From: Algiphilus sp022763315
Lineage (GTDB): Bacteria; Pseudomonadota; Gammaproteobacteria; Nevskiales; Nevskiaceae
Length of the DNA: 64,000 nt
Assembly (NCBI RefSeq): GCF_965249985.1
Contig: NZ_OZ252280.1
Direction: 5' to 3' (one strand)
The notes under the pieces are model-generated. The model made no database searches. It was given only the letters and a program-made list of their open reading frames with translations, and was not told the origin of the DNA. Shown one piece after another: positions 8,462-16,879 of the stretch. The translations under genes and the position numbers were made by a program. Each line of letters starts with the position of its first letter. The stretch's first letter is position 1.

Positions 8462-9736
8462 ATGCGCCCTTTCGCCCTTCTACTGTGCAGTGCCGCCGTC
8501 AGCGGTTGTCTGGCACACCAACCCGCCTCCATCGCCGCCGAGGCCCCTGTCGAGGTCGCAGCCAAGGGCGCCGCCACAGCGGTCGCGCGATCATCGGCGC
8601 GCGCTGATTCAGATTTCCATGACTGGCTCGGGCAGATGCGGGTGCAGGCGCGCGCCGAAGGCGTCAGCGCCGACACCCTTGACGAGGCGCTGGATCCCGC
8701 GGCGTATCTGCCCGAGGTGATCGAGCGCGACCGCGCGCAGCCCGAGTTCACCCGGCAGATTTGGGAGTACCTCGATACGGCGGTGTCCGATGCACGCATT
8801 CGCAACGGACGCACGCAATGGGCTGCGCACCGTGAAGCCGCCGCCAAGGCCAGCGCGCGCTACGGCATCGCACCGGAGATCCTGATCGCCATCTGGGGCA
8901 TGGAAAGCAACTACGGCAGCCATTTCGGCAACTTCCGCACCATTGATGCCCTGGCCACGCTCGGTTTCGACGGCCGGCGCAGCCGCTTTGCGCAGCGCGA
9001 GTTGCTGGCCGCGCTCAAGATCATTGACGACGGCGACATCGACCGCGACCGGATGCGCGGCTCATGGGCTGGCGCGATGGGTCATACCCAGTTTCTGCCG
9101 AGCAGCTTCCGCGCCTACGCGGTGGATGGCGACGGCGATGGCCGGCGTGATATCTGGGGCAGCATCCCCGACGTCATGGCCTCCACCGCCCATTATCTGG
9201 ACCGCGCCGGCTGGGTCGAAGGCGAACCCTGGGGCGTGGTGGTGCGCCTGCCGTCGGATTTTGACTACGGCCTGAGCGGGCGGGATCAACGCAAGCCGGT
9301 GGCGGCGTGGGCGCAGCTGGGGGTGCGTGCGACGGACGGCGACCCACTGCCCGCGCTCAGCGGTGCTGCGCTGCTACTGCCCGCAGGAGCGAAAGGGCCC
9401 GCCTTCCTGGTTGGCCGGAACTTCGATGCCATCCTCCGCTACAACAACGCGACCAGCTATGCGCTGGGCGTCGGTCTGCTGGCAGACCGCGTGGCCGGAC
9501 GGCCGGGCCTGCAGGCCGCCTGGCCACGCGGCTTGTCGGCCCTGACCCGCCGGGAAGTCAAGGAAATGCAGACCCTGCTCAACCGCCTCGGTTTCGATGT
9601 AGGCACACCGGATGGCATCGTCGGTCCCAATACGCGCAGCGGGCTGCGCGCCTTCCAGCGCCAGATCGGCGAGACGCCGGACGCCTTCCCGACAGCCGCG
9701 CTTCTGGCCGCACTGCGCGCCCGCGCCGACGGCTAA
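8462..9736 (+). CDS. lytic murein transglycosylase (MltB type) with peptidoglycan-binding domain
   Basis: A 424-residue outer-membrane lipoprotein that cleaves the MurNAc-GlcNAc bond to 1,6-anhydro ends. The signal peptide MRPFALLLCSAAVSGC carries a lipobox with Cys at residue 16. The SLT-family-3 catalytic domain covers roughly residues 50-340, with the catalytic Glu in IAIWGMESNYGSHFG and the motif GAMGHTQFLPSSFRAYAVDG. A C-terminal peptidoglycan-binding domain (VKEMQTLLNRLGFDVGTPDG, VGPNTRSGLRAFQRQIG) covers about residues 360-424. It has the length and order usual for MltB-family proteins with a PG_binding_1 tail. Confidence 0.93.
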   Translation: MRPFALLLCSAAVSGCLAHQPASIAAEAPVEVAAKGAATAVARSSARADSDFHDWLGQMRVQARAEGVSADTLDEALDPAAYLPEVIERDRAQPEFTRQIWEYLDTAVSDARIRNGRTQWAAHREAAAKASARYGIAPEILIAIWGMESNYGSHFGNFRTIDALATLGFDGRRSRFAQRELLAALKIIDDGDIDRDRMRGSWAGAMGHTQFLPSSFRAYAVDGDGDGRRDIWGSIPDVMASTAHYLDRAGWVEGEPWGVVVRLPSDFDYGLSGRDQRKPVAAWAQLGVRATDGDPLPALSGAALLLPAGAKGPAFLVGRNFDAILRYNNATSYALGVGLLADRVAGRPGLQAAWPRGLSALTRREVKEMQTLLNRLGFDVGTPDGIVGPNTRSGLRAFQRQIGETPDAFPTAALLAALRARADG

Positions 9737-9745
9737 GTGGGGCAT

Positions 9746-9774
9746 CCCCGACGGCGGCAATGCTGCCGTCGGGG
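9746..9774. terminator. inverted repeat between convergent genes
   Basis: A ten-base perfect stem (CCCCGACGGC with GCCGTCGGGG, loop of nine) lies between the transglycosylase stop and the end of the convergent beta-helix/cytochrome gene. Its symmetry would serve both strands, but no T tract follows on either. Confidence 0.4.
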
Positions 9775-9782
9775 GCCTCCCA

Positions 9783-12700
9783 CTAGTTCCCCGCGCAGCT
9801 CTCCGACCCCGGATAGCGGCTATCGTCGGCCACCACCACGTTATTGATCCAATCGCGGATCAGCGCATGGGACTGGGTGTGGACCACACTGCGCGCGATC
9901 GGCGGCATCTGTGCAGCGGGCGTATCCGCCTCCGGTCCGAGCCGGTAGGCCAGAATGGAGCCGTCGGCGTCCATCGGCTTGACGTCCACCGTACGGCCGC
10001 CACTGCCCTCCGCGCCGGTCGCGGTGGGTCCCTTGCAGATGCCGTAGCTGACATCCACCGGGCGGAAAACATCCAGGTAGTAGCCGGTATTGGCAGCGAA
10101 GCCACGCGGATTGTGGCAGTGCTGGCAGTTCACCTCCAGCCAGGCGCGGGTGCGCGCCTCGATGTCCTCGTCTGAACCGGCCGGGAAGCCGGCGTCGCCG
10201 GGCACATTGAACTTCGGTAACCGGGCCAGATTGGTCGCGATCTGCGTGTTCGGATCCACCCCGAGATCGCTTGGGCAGCCGGTCATGTAGCCGTTGTCAC
10301 ACAGCCAGGCAATCTGGTTGTTGCCGGCGATGGGATGCCGGCTCTGGTCTGTGACCACCATGGATTCCGAGGCGTACGCGCGATTGAAGTTGCGCACCTT
10401 GGGTCCGATCGGGGCCGACCCCGGCTCCAGATCCTGGTTGGCGTGACAGCTCAGACACTGATTGGCGGTGGGAACGCTGTAGTTGTCCGTGGCGCCCTGC
10501 AGGCGTTCGCCAGTATTGACGTCCTCGAAGTTCCAGCGCGCCTGGATGCCGTTCTGGCCGCGCATCTGCAATTCGGCAACGCGTTCCCCATTGGCGTTGG
10601 TGCGCCAGATATAGGGCAGGCCCGCCCAGCGGGTTCCTCCGTTGCTGGTTTCGCGCTTGATCAGCAGCCGCGTTTCAACATGGTCTTCGTCGCCACCGCT
10701 GGCGAAGGAGAAGGTCTTGGCGAGAATGGTGCCGGTGGGGAAAACCATGGTGCCCGAGGGCTGCGTGGCTTCCGGAGCCGCGTAGGTCATCTGCTGCCGG
10801 GGCGGCAGATAGGCCACCCGATACTTCACCGAGTAGTCGGAGAACAGCTTGGTGTTCAACACGAAGGGGAAGCTGCGGCCGTTCGGCTCGCTGGTCGGAT
10901 CCTCCGCGTCCTGGAACAGGTTGTATTGCGACAGCGTCGGGCAGTTCACCGCAGCAGCGGCGAAATTGACCTCGCCGGGCGCAACATCGGCGTTGCACAG
11001 GGCGGCAACCTCCTCCTCGCTGGGCGCCGGGTCGAGCTCGCCGCTGGGAACGAAGGGTGGGATGACCACCGGGTCGATAGGTTCGAGATTCTCACCGTAT
11101 TCGGCCACGCAATCGTGCGGTCCCATGTCAAGGCTGGCCGCGAACTGTGGCAGCCCCTGCAGGATGTTTCGGAGGTTGAGCAGATCCTGCAGCGGCGAGT
11201 CGCCGATCAGCGCCAGCACCGCTTCCAGTCCCTTGGTGCCACGGAAATTGGTGTAGGTCAGGCTGTCGCTGCTGAAGTCGTTATCGGCATCGATGCAGGA
11301 GGAGAAGAACAACGGCTTCTTGCGCGGATTGTCCGGCAGATCGGTGTCGAACTTGTAGGCGTTGTAATGGCACGAAGGCTGCGGTTCCTCATTGGTGTGG
11401 CGCGGCTTGCCAGGGAAGTTGGCTTCCTCGGGCAGCGGGTTGCCCTGGGCATCGACCGGATAGGGGCAGTCTGGATCATAGTCGGGCAGCAACCCGTCCC
11501 AGACGATATGCGCGCCGCGTAGGCCCAGCTCGCCAGCGCCGCGAGGGCAGGTGCCCGGGTTCACGAGGCAGGCGGTCGCGGTCTTGAGACCGACGATGGC
11601 GGGCAGGAATTTGGCGATGTCGAGACTGGTGAGATCGTTAAATCTGGGCAACTTGATGCCGTTGCCATTGTTACGGAAGGTGTTGCGGTAGATCCGCATG
11701 CCCTCGGTATAGAAGTCGATCTTGTTGTCGGTCGGCCGACCTGCGCCCTCCGGGAACAGCTCGTAGCTGGCGTGGATGATGCCGCCGGTGTCGTTGTCGA
11801 TGAATTCGTTGTCATAGACATCGATGCGGTCATAGGCCAGCGTGATCATGCCGCTGCCCTGGGGCACATTGGCGACGAAGCCCCCCGAGGTAAAGTTGTA
11901 GGTGTTGTTCATGCGCGAGACGTTGTGATGCATGATCGTGCGCTCGCCGTACTGCGTCAGGTTGTCCAGGTCGTAGATCAGGAAGCCGCCGGTGTTGCAT
12001 TCGGCGAGGTTGTAGGCGTACTCGCCATGGCGGACATTCTCGATTTCAAAGCCGAAGACGTTATAGGCGGCCCGCGAGTTGCGGATGATCGCGGTCGAGG
12101 TCTGCCCCACGTAGATGCCCGCATCCGAAGCGCCGATCGACTCGGTCTCCTCAATCAGGATGTTTTTCGACTTCACCGGATAGATGCCATAGCGGCCCGC
12201 CTTGTCGCTGACGGTGTAGTCCGGCGAGGAAATATCGGCATTCGGGCCGTTGAACAGGGATGAATCGGGATCCTGGGTGGCGGGATCGGTACAGGCCACA
12301 TGCAGCGGCGAATCATCGCCCGCGTAGTTGTCCGCCGTCACCGGGTTGGGCGATTCGCGCCCGCCACCGGAGGACCAGAAAGCGCGTACGCTACGCACGG
12401 TGCCGTGATCGACATTGCGCATCTCGATGCCGTTGCCGGCCGGATCGGCGACGGTCAGGTCTTCGATCACCACGCCGCGCACTTCGTCAATAAGAAGGCC
12501 TTCCACGCCGTCACTGTTGCGGAAGGACAACACCGTCTCGTCCATGCCGCAGCCCTTGATGGTGACCCCCTCGGTCTGCGTCAGCAGCAAGGTGGAAGTC
12601 AGATCATAAAAGCCGCAGTCGAAGCGGATCGTGTCCCCCGGTCGGGCGCGAATGAAGGCTTCGATCGCCTCCTGGGTGGCATTGGCCCCTATCGGCACAC

Positions 12701-12851
12701 TGAGCGTGCGGCCCGGCGCGACGCCGCCACCGTTGCCGCCCCCATTCCCGTCGCCCGCAGGGCCCGTGCTGGGCGCATCGCTGCTCCCGCATCCGGCGAC
12801 CAGAAGGGCTGTGAAAAGGGATATCGCGAGCGTGCGAGTACGGGTCTGCAT
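9783..12851 (-). CDS. lipoprotein fusing a parallel beta-helix domain to a diheme cytochrome c domain
   Basis: A 1022-residue exported protein. The lipoprotein signal (LAISLFTALLVAGC) is followed by a Gly/Asn-rich linker. About residues 50-600 form a right-handed parallel beta-helix (GDTIRFDCGFYDLTSTLLL, IKGCGMDETVLSFRN, IYVGQTSTAIIRNSRAAYNV). After an acidic/Pro linker, residues from about 640 on form a cytochrome region with two CxxCH haem sites, CLSCH and CQHCH. In other marine bacteria I recall these two families (TIGR03805-like and TIGR03806-like) as adjacent separate genes; here they share one frame without a stop. The ATG at 12851 starts the lipoprotein signal. It is probably anchored in the outer or inner membrane facing the periplasm. 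Substrate unknown. Confidence 0.85.
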   Translation of the reverse strand: MQTRTRTLAISLFTALLVAGCGSSDAPSTGPAGDGNGGGNGGGVAPGRTLSVPIGANATQEAIEAFIRARPGDTIRFDCGFYDLTSTLLLTQTEGVTIKGCGMDETVLSFRNSDGVEGLLIDEVRGVVIEDLTVADPAGNGIEMRNVDHGTVRSVRAFWSSGGGRESPNPVTADNYAGDDSPLHVACTDPATQDPDSSLFNGPNADISSPDYTVSDKAGRYGIYPVKSKNILIEETESIGASDAGIYVGQTSTAIIRNSRAAYNVFGFEIENVRHGEYAYNLAECNTGGFLIYDLDNLTQYGERTIMHHNVSRMNNTYNFTSGGFVANVPQGSGMITLAYDRIDVYDNEFIDNDTGGIIHASYELFPEGAGRPTDNKIDFYTEGMRIYRNTFRNNGNGIKLPRFNDLTSLDIAKFLPAIVGLKTATACLVNPGTCPRGAGELGLRGAHIVWDGLLPDYDPDCPYPVDAQGNPLPEEANFPGKPRHTNEEPQPSCHYNAYKFDTDLPDNPRKKPLFFSSCIDADNDFSSDSLTYTNFRGTKGLEAVLALIGDSPLQDLLNLRNILQGLPQFAASLDMGPHDCVAEYGENLEPIDPVVIPPFVPSGELDPAPSEEEVAALCNADVAPGEVNFAAAAVNCPTLSQYNLFQDAEDPTSEPNGRSFPFVLNTKLFSDYSVKYRVAYLPPRQQMTYAAPEATQPSGTMVFPTGTILAKTFSFASGGDEDHVETRLLIKRETSNGGTRWAGLPYIWRTNANGERVAELQMRGQNGIQARWNFEDVNTGERLQGATDNYSVPTANQCLSCHANQDLEPGSAPIGPKVRNFNRAYASESMVVTDQSRHPIAGNNQIAWLCDNGYMTGCPSDLGVDPNTQIATNLARLPKFNVPGDAGFPAGSDEDIEARTRAWLEVNCQHCHNPRGFAANTGYYLDVFRPVDVSYGICKGPTATGAEGSGGRTVDVKPMDADGSILAYRLGPEADTPAAQMPPIARSVVHTQSHALIRDWINNVVVADDSRYPGSESCAGN

Positions 12852-13011
12852 CGCATTTCTCCAGGCTGTGCCGCCAGTTAGGTCAGCGCGTGTCAAAAGT
12901 AGATCGCACAGCATGCCAGCCGCAGTGCGCGCTGCGCATCGCAATTCCTTAGTAATTCGCCCCGCTTTGCCGAAGTATTGTCGATGCCCGGCTTGCAATC
13001 AGGCGGTTTGC

Positions 13012-13932
13012 CTAGCCGTCGGCTGGATCGCCGTAGCGCGCCACCCCGAGGATTTCCGCCATCTTGTCGCGGTCGATGGCCAGTACGTTTCCGCCCGCGG
13101 CTGCGTAGTGCCTCCAGGCGATCTGGATCGGACTCTGTCCATCGGTGACCAGCGGATGGCGGCGGGGATCGTAGCCGCGCCGGAAGGCCGGCAGCGCGTT
13201 CTTCAGAAAGACCCCGCCCAGGTACAGGAAGAAACCCACGCTGCGCAGCGCACGGCGAGGCCGCCGCAGCCACCCTTCGACGCGCACCATGTGGAAGTAC
13301 GCCGCAAAGGTCTCGCGGAAGATGTGGGTGAGCGCCACCAGCACCATCCACTTCCGGTACCACTCGTGGTCGCCATAGAGGTGGCGGTAGACGTCGATGG
13401 CCACCGCGCCGTGCTCAACCTCCTCGACCTGGTGCCATACCCAGAGCGCATTCATGACCGGCTGGGCATCGGCCAGCCAGCGCGGGTGGTTCTGCAGGAT
13501 GATCGCACCCGCCAGAAAGGTGAAGGTCTCATACCCCGCCGTGAAGCCCGTCAGCCGCTTGAGACTGTCCCGCCCGGCGGCGCCTTCGAAATAGTGCTTG
13601 TTGGTCGCCTCAAATTCCGGCATGCGCGGATAGCGTTCCGCCAGCCGGGCATTGAGCTTCAGGAAATTGTGGGCGTGGTGGGCTTCCTGTCCAATGATGG
13701 CGGTGGCGTCCCGACGCAATTCGGGGTCGGTGATCCGCTCCCGGGCCTGGCGCATGCTGTGCACCAGGTAGCGTTCGAAGTAGGGGACGTGAACGCCGAG
13801 CGCGTTGAGAAAAACCGCGAGCTCAGGCCTGTGCGGGCTCCACAGGAAGTCCTCCTCACTGAGTTCGTCGATGGTGAACTTCAGCGGACGTACCGGGAAG
13901 CCCTGCATGGGGTGGGCGGCAACCGTGGCCAT
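13012..13932 (-). CDS. PF10118-type 'metal-dependent hydrolase', paralogue 2
   Basis: A 306-residue member of the same family as 5249-6130. The putative diiron residues are kept: E53 (PYFERYLVHSM), E83xxH86 (IIGQEAHHAHNF), E135 (TAGYETFTF) and E171xxH174 (WHQVEEVEHGAVAIDVYR). It is the most divergent of the three: the start lacks the LFPEGE motif and the end lacks PGFHPW, having RRGYDPRRHPL instead. The ATG at 13932 has CAGGAGAAGACA before it, which decides against the in-frame start six codons upstream. It stands between the beta-helix/cytochrome gene and the divergent membrane protein gene. Confidence 0.82.
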   Translation of the reverse strand: MATVAAHPMQGFPVRPLKFTIDELSEEDFLWSPHRPELAVFLNALGVHVPYFERYLVHSMRQARERITDPELRRDATAIIGQEAHHAHNFLKLNARLAERYPRMPEFEATNKHYFEGAAGRDSLKRLTGFTAGYETFTFLAGAIILQNHPRWLADAQPVMNALWVWHQVEEVEHGAVAIDVYRHLYGDHEWYRKWMVLVALTHIFRETFAAYFHMVRVEGWLRRPRRALRSVGFFLYLGGVFLKNALPAFRRGYDPRRHPLVTDGQSPIQIAWRHYAAAGGNVLAIDRDKMAEILGVARYGDPADG

Positions 13933-14071
13933 TGTCTTCTCCTGCACCACTGCGGGTGCTTTGGTGGCGCGTGCGGACTACGCATACGCAATACATGCAG
14001 CATAATCCTTTCAGACGAGGGAATGAAGCCCGCCAGCGACCGGCGGGAATCCAAACCAACCAGGGGGAGCC

Positions 14072-14557
14072 ATGAACCACGCACACGCACATCGCATGAT
14101 GAAGAACGGCATCGCTTCGATGCTGCTTGCCATGATCGGCGGATTCTTTCTCACCTTCGAGATGCTTGGCGGCATCTCCTTTTCGCCGGTCCCGGTGTTC
14201 ATGGACATGGAGATACCCGGAAGCGCCCGCGGATGGCGCATCCTCCACATCGGCATGCTGATGAACGGCATCATGGCCATTGCCCTGGCGGTGGCGCTCA
14301 AGGCGCTGGTGCTCTCCGGTGGGCGCGCTGCGATAGTGAGCTGGGGGGTAATCGTCGCAGTGTGGGGCAACGCCCTGTTCTACCTGTTCGGCATGTTCGC
14401 GCCAAACCACGGCCTCAGCCTGCATGATTCGCCGTTGGGGGAAGCCAGCCTGGCCGGTGCGCTCGCTTTCGTGCCCGCCATCATCGGCGCGGTGACGCTG
14501 TTTGCCGCCCTGTTGCTGATGCTGGGAGCCAGAAGCAGCGCGGACCCGAACCCGTAA
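14072..14557 (+). CDS. styrene-oxide-isomerase-like integral membrane protein
   Basis: A 161-residue protein with four hydrophobic segments. The pattern resembles the styrene-oxide isomerase (StyC/SOI) superfamily: an N-terminal HRMMKNGIASMLLAMIGGF, the IPGSARGWRILHIGMLMNG stretch between helices 1 and 2 (a PG-x-GW-x-H-x-G-x-NG signature with the His that in SOI binds haem), then WGNALFYLFGMFAPNHGLSL. SOIs turn epoxides into aldehydes by a Meinwald rearrangement. No styrene genes are adjacent, so substrate is unknown. Ribosome site AGGGGGAGCC before the ATG. Divergent from the PF10118-type gene. Confidence 0.5.
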   Translation: MNHAHAHRMMKNGIASMLLAMIGGFFLTFEMLGGISFSPVPVFMDMEIPGSARGWRILHIGMLMNGIMAIALAVALKALVLSGGRAAIVSWGVIVAVWGNALFYLFGMFAPNHGLSLHDSPLGEASLAGALAFVPAIIGAVTLFAALLLMLGARSSADPNP

Positions 14558-14607
14558 CGGTGGCGGCGGGCGCGCCGCCGTCGTGATTGGAAGGGAACGC
14601 TGCAGCG

Positions 14608-15180
14608 ATGACCGGCTCTAAGCGGTACACCCTGCCCATTACGACCGATATGAAAGCAGCCCTTGCCTGCCTCAGCCTGCTGTTGTTGAGCGCCTGCGTT
14701 TCTGGACCGACGCCCTACCAGGCGCGTCCAGCCGACGGCGAGCACGGTTACAGCGACCAGGCGCTGGAACGGGATCGCGTGCGCGTCGTGTTCCGCGGCA
14801 ATTTCCTGACTCCGCGGGAGACCGTGGAAAACTACTTGCTCTACCGCGCCGCGGAGCTCACCCTGGAACGCGGCTATCGCTACTTCGTACCGAGCGTCCA
14901 GGACGTTCAGCGCGACGTGCAGCAGAACACCGTGGTCACCGGTGTGGGCACCGGCTTCGGCGGCTATGGCTGGTACGGCGGCCCCGTCGGGGGCAGCCTG
15001 ATCATCGTCGACAGCTTTCCCGCACGCGGGGCGGAGAGCTACCGCGCCTCGGCCGTCGTCAAGCTGCTGGAAACGGCGCCCACCGACCAGACCATTGATG
15101 TCTTCGACGCGCAGGAAGTGATTGACAACCTCGGCCCCACGGTCGTGCGGCCTGCACAGGCACAGGCCGACCGCCCCTAG
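14608..15180 (+). CDS. CC0125/CC1285-type lipoprotein
   Basis: A lipoprotein of about 190 residues. The signal is MKAALACLSLLLLSAC, with the lipobox Cys. If translation starts at the ATG at 14650, this gives a normal-length signal; the ATG at 14608 would add 14 residues and has a somewhat better ribosome site. The mature part carries TPYQARPADGEHGYSDQAL and VVFRGNFLTPRETVENYLLY followed by AAELTLERGYRYFV. This is the motif set of a widespread proteobacterial hypothetical lipoprotein family (CC0125/CC1285). A Gly/Tyr-rich loop (GTGFGGYGWYGGPVGG) sits mid-protein. Function unknown. Confidence 0.78.
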   Translation: MTGSKRYTLPITTDMKAALACLSLLLLSACVSGPTPYQARPADGEHGYSDQALERDRVRVVFRGNFLTPRETVENYLLYRAAELTLERGYRYFVPSVQDVQRDVQQNTVVTGVGTGFGGYGWYGGPVGGSLIIVDSFPARGAESYRASAVVKLLETAPTDQTIDVFDAQEVIDNLGPTVVRPAQAQADRP

Positions 15181-15194
15181 CGCGGCGGCATGCG

Positions 15195-16112
15195 CTACAC
15201 CAGGCAGACCGCCAGCGGCCACCAGGTCATGACCCTGCCCCTGCCGCGCGGCTGTGCCGGCTCGGGGCGCGTCGCCTGCGCGCTCAGCACGATCAGGCGG
15301 TAGCTTTTCCAGCGGCAGAAGGCTTCCGGATTGCGTGCGCCACTCAGATACTTGCGCTGCAGGCGGTTCAGGCGTCGACGCATCAACCAAGCGCCCCACC
15401 GGCTGAGGCGCGGGTAGTGCGCACGCGCATAGCGGCCCAGCAATTCGGCCGCCGGGCCGGCCAGTTCCGCACGCAGCGCTTCGTAGACCGCCATCGTGGG
15501 CGCAACGCGCGCCGTAATGTCGACCTCATGACGGACCCGCAGGCCGTTGTTCTCGAGCGCCGGTGCGAAGTGGCGATAGCGGTGCCCGCCGCCCATCGGC
15601 CCCTTGCCCTCCGCCTCGGTCTTGAAGAAGTCGCAGATGACGATACAGCCACCGGGCCGCAGCAGCGTGCGGGCATGTGACAGCGCCCGCTCCATCGGGA
15701 TGTATTGAAAGCTTTCGCTGAACAGCACGACGTCGAAACGCGCCTCGGTATGCAAGTGCTCGAAGCGACACTCATGAAGCGTCACGGCGCTGCCGAGCCG
15801 CTCGCGCGTGCGCGCCGCAAGCACCGCCGAAGGCGAGACGCAGGTGACCTCGTGTCCGCGCTCGAGCAGGCGTTGTGCCACCACACCCGCGCCGCACCCA
15901 ACATCGAGCACGCTGCGCGCCGCCAGCGGTACATGATCGAGCAGAAACTCGGTGTATCGGCGCTGGGCCTCGGCGATATTGGCCAGGCAAGGCGTCAGAT
16001 CCTCGTCCCACAGACCGTAGTGCAAGGCATCGGTGCCCGCGAAGTAGCGCAGCGCGAGCAATCCCAGTTCCAGACCCAACTCGCGTGTGTCACTGGCGGC
16101 AGGCGGCTTCAT
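15195..16112 (-). CDS. class I SAM-dependent methyltransferase
   Basis: A 305-residue methyltransferase of the cyclopropane-synthase/tocopherol-methyltransferase-like group. The SAM motif I is SVLDVGCGAGVVAQRL near residue 72, with motif II FDVVLFSESFQYI and motif III LRPGGCIVICDFF. The N terminus has GTDALHYGLWDEDLTPCLANI, a layout seen in enzymes acting on large lipid or isoprenoid substrates. A C-terminal basic helical part (RRRLNRLQRKYLSG) precedes a hydrophobic end (WWPLAVCLV). The ATG at 16112 is chosen; the frame is open far upstream but only across the NnrU gene. Substrate not known. Confidence 0.8.
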   Translation of the reverse strand: MKPPAASDTRELGLELGLLALRYFAGTDALHYGLWDEDLTPCLANIAEAQRRYTEFLLDHVPLAARSVLDVGCGAGVVAQRLLERGHEVTCVSPSAVLAARTRERLGSAVTLHECRFEHLHTEARFDVVLFSESFQYIPMERALSHARTLLRPGGCIVICDFFKTEAEGKGPMGGGHRYRHFAPALENNGLRVRHEVDITARVAPTMAVYEALRAELAGPAAELLGRYARAHYPRLSRWGAWLMRRRLNRLQRKYLSGARNPEAFCRWKSYRLIVLSAQATRPEPAQPRGRGRVMTWWPLAVCLV

Positions 16113-16237
16113 GCTGGAGGCTCGGCGAAAAGGTGCCGATGATGATGACCGATGCGTAGCCACGCGGCAAAAGCGATGCGCTCCGCCTGCAAAAAATGCG
16201 GCGTGGCGGCCGGCGACGCCGGCGGCCATGCCCGCGA

Positions 16238-16807
16238 CTAACCCATGACGATGACCGGCCGGCCCGCGATCCAGGGATGGATGACGATCAGCACCACGGC
16301 CAAAACCAGTCCGATGAGGGCGCTCACCAGGGTGCGGGTAGCACCCACCGGCGCCGGCTTCACCCAGGCGCCGTCGCGGCGCTTGATGAAGATCACTTCC
16401 AGCACCGCCCAGGCCAGAAAACCGCCGAAGAGGATGAGTGAACGCCATTCGCCATTGGCCAGCAGATGCGCCACTGCCCAGAGCTTGACGCCGGTGAGCT
16501 GTGGATGCCGGATGACGCGCTTGATGTCGGTGGGCGCGCGCGCGCTGATGAACAGCACCACCGCAATCGGCACCAGCAACAAGGTGGCATGGCGCAGCCC
16601 GATGGGGGGCACGTAGGCCGAGGTCGGTGGCATGGCCTGCCAGCCCAGTACGATGATCAGCAGCGACAACAGGATGACGAGCGAGAACAGCCCCTTGTAG
16701 AGCCCCAACCCGAGGCGGTCGACCAGACGCTGCCGCGCCCCCGGCGCCATCGCCACGAAGAGATGCGTGACCGCCCACAGCAGCACACCAAGACCGAGTA
16801 GCATCAT
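16238..16807 (-). CDS. NnrU family membrane protein
   Basis: A 189-residue polytopic protein with about five to six hydrophobic helices. The NnrU signature features are MLLGLGVLLWAVTHL at the start, GLYKGLFSLVILLSLLIIVLG, and the motif IKRVIRHPQLTGVKLWAVAH. The NnrU/isoprenoid-methyltransferase-like fold is known near nitrate/nitrite reduction genes and in carotenoid pathways. No such genes are here, so the role is open. Two ATGs in tandem make the start 16807 or 16804. Confidence 0.88.
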   Translation of the reverse strand: MMLLGLGVLLWAVTHLFVAMAPGARQRLVDRLGLGLYKGLFSLVILLSLLIIVLGWQAMPPTSAYVPPIGLRHATLLLVPIAVVLFISARAPTDIKRVIRHPQLTGVKLWAVAHLLANGEWRSLILFGGFLAWAVLEVIFIKRRDGAWVKPAPVGATRTLVSALIGLVLAVVLIVIHPWIAGRPVIVMG

Positions 16808-16879
16808 CGCGCTCCTTCTGCGCCAAGCCCGACAGGCAGACTAGCAGCATTCCCTGCTTGCGCCCCCTATCGGCGGGCG

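Noticed and set aside
12631..14427. A 598-codon plus-strand open frame
   Set aside because: It lies opposite the start of the beta-helix/cytochrome gene and the whole of the second PF10118-type gene, whose families and starts are clear. Long antisense frames are normal in DNA of this composition.
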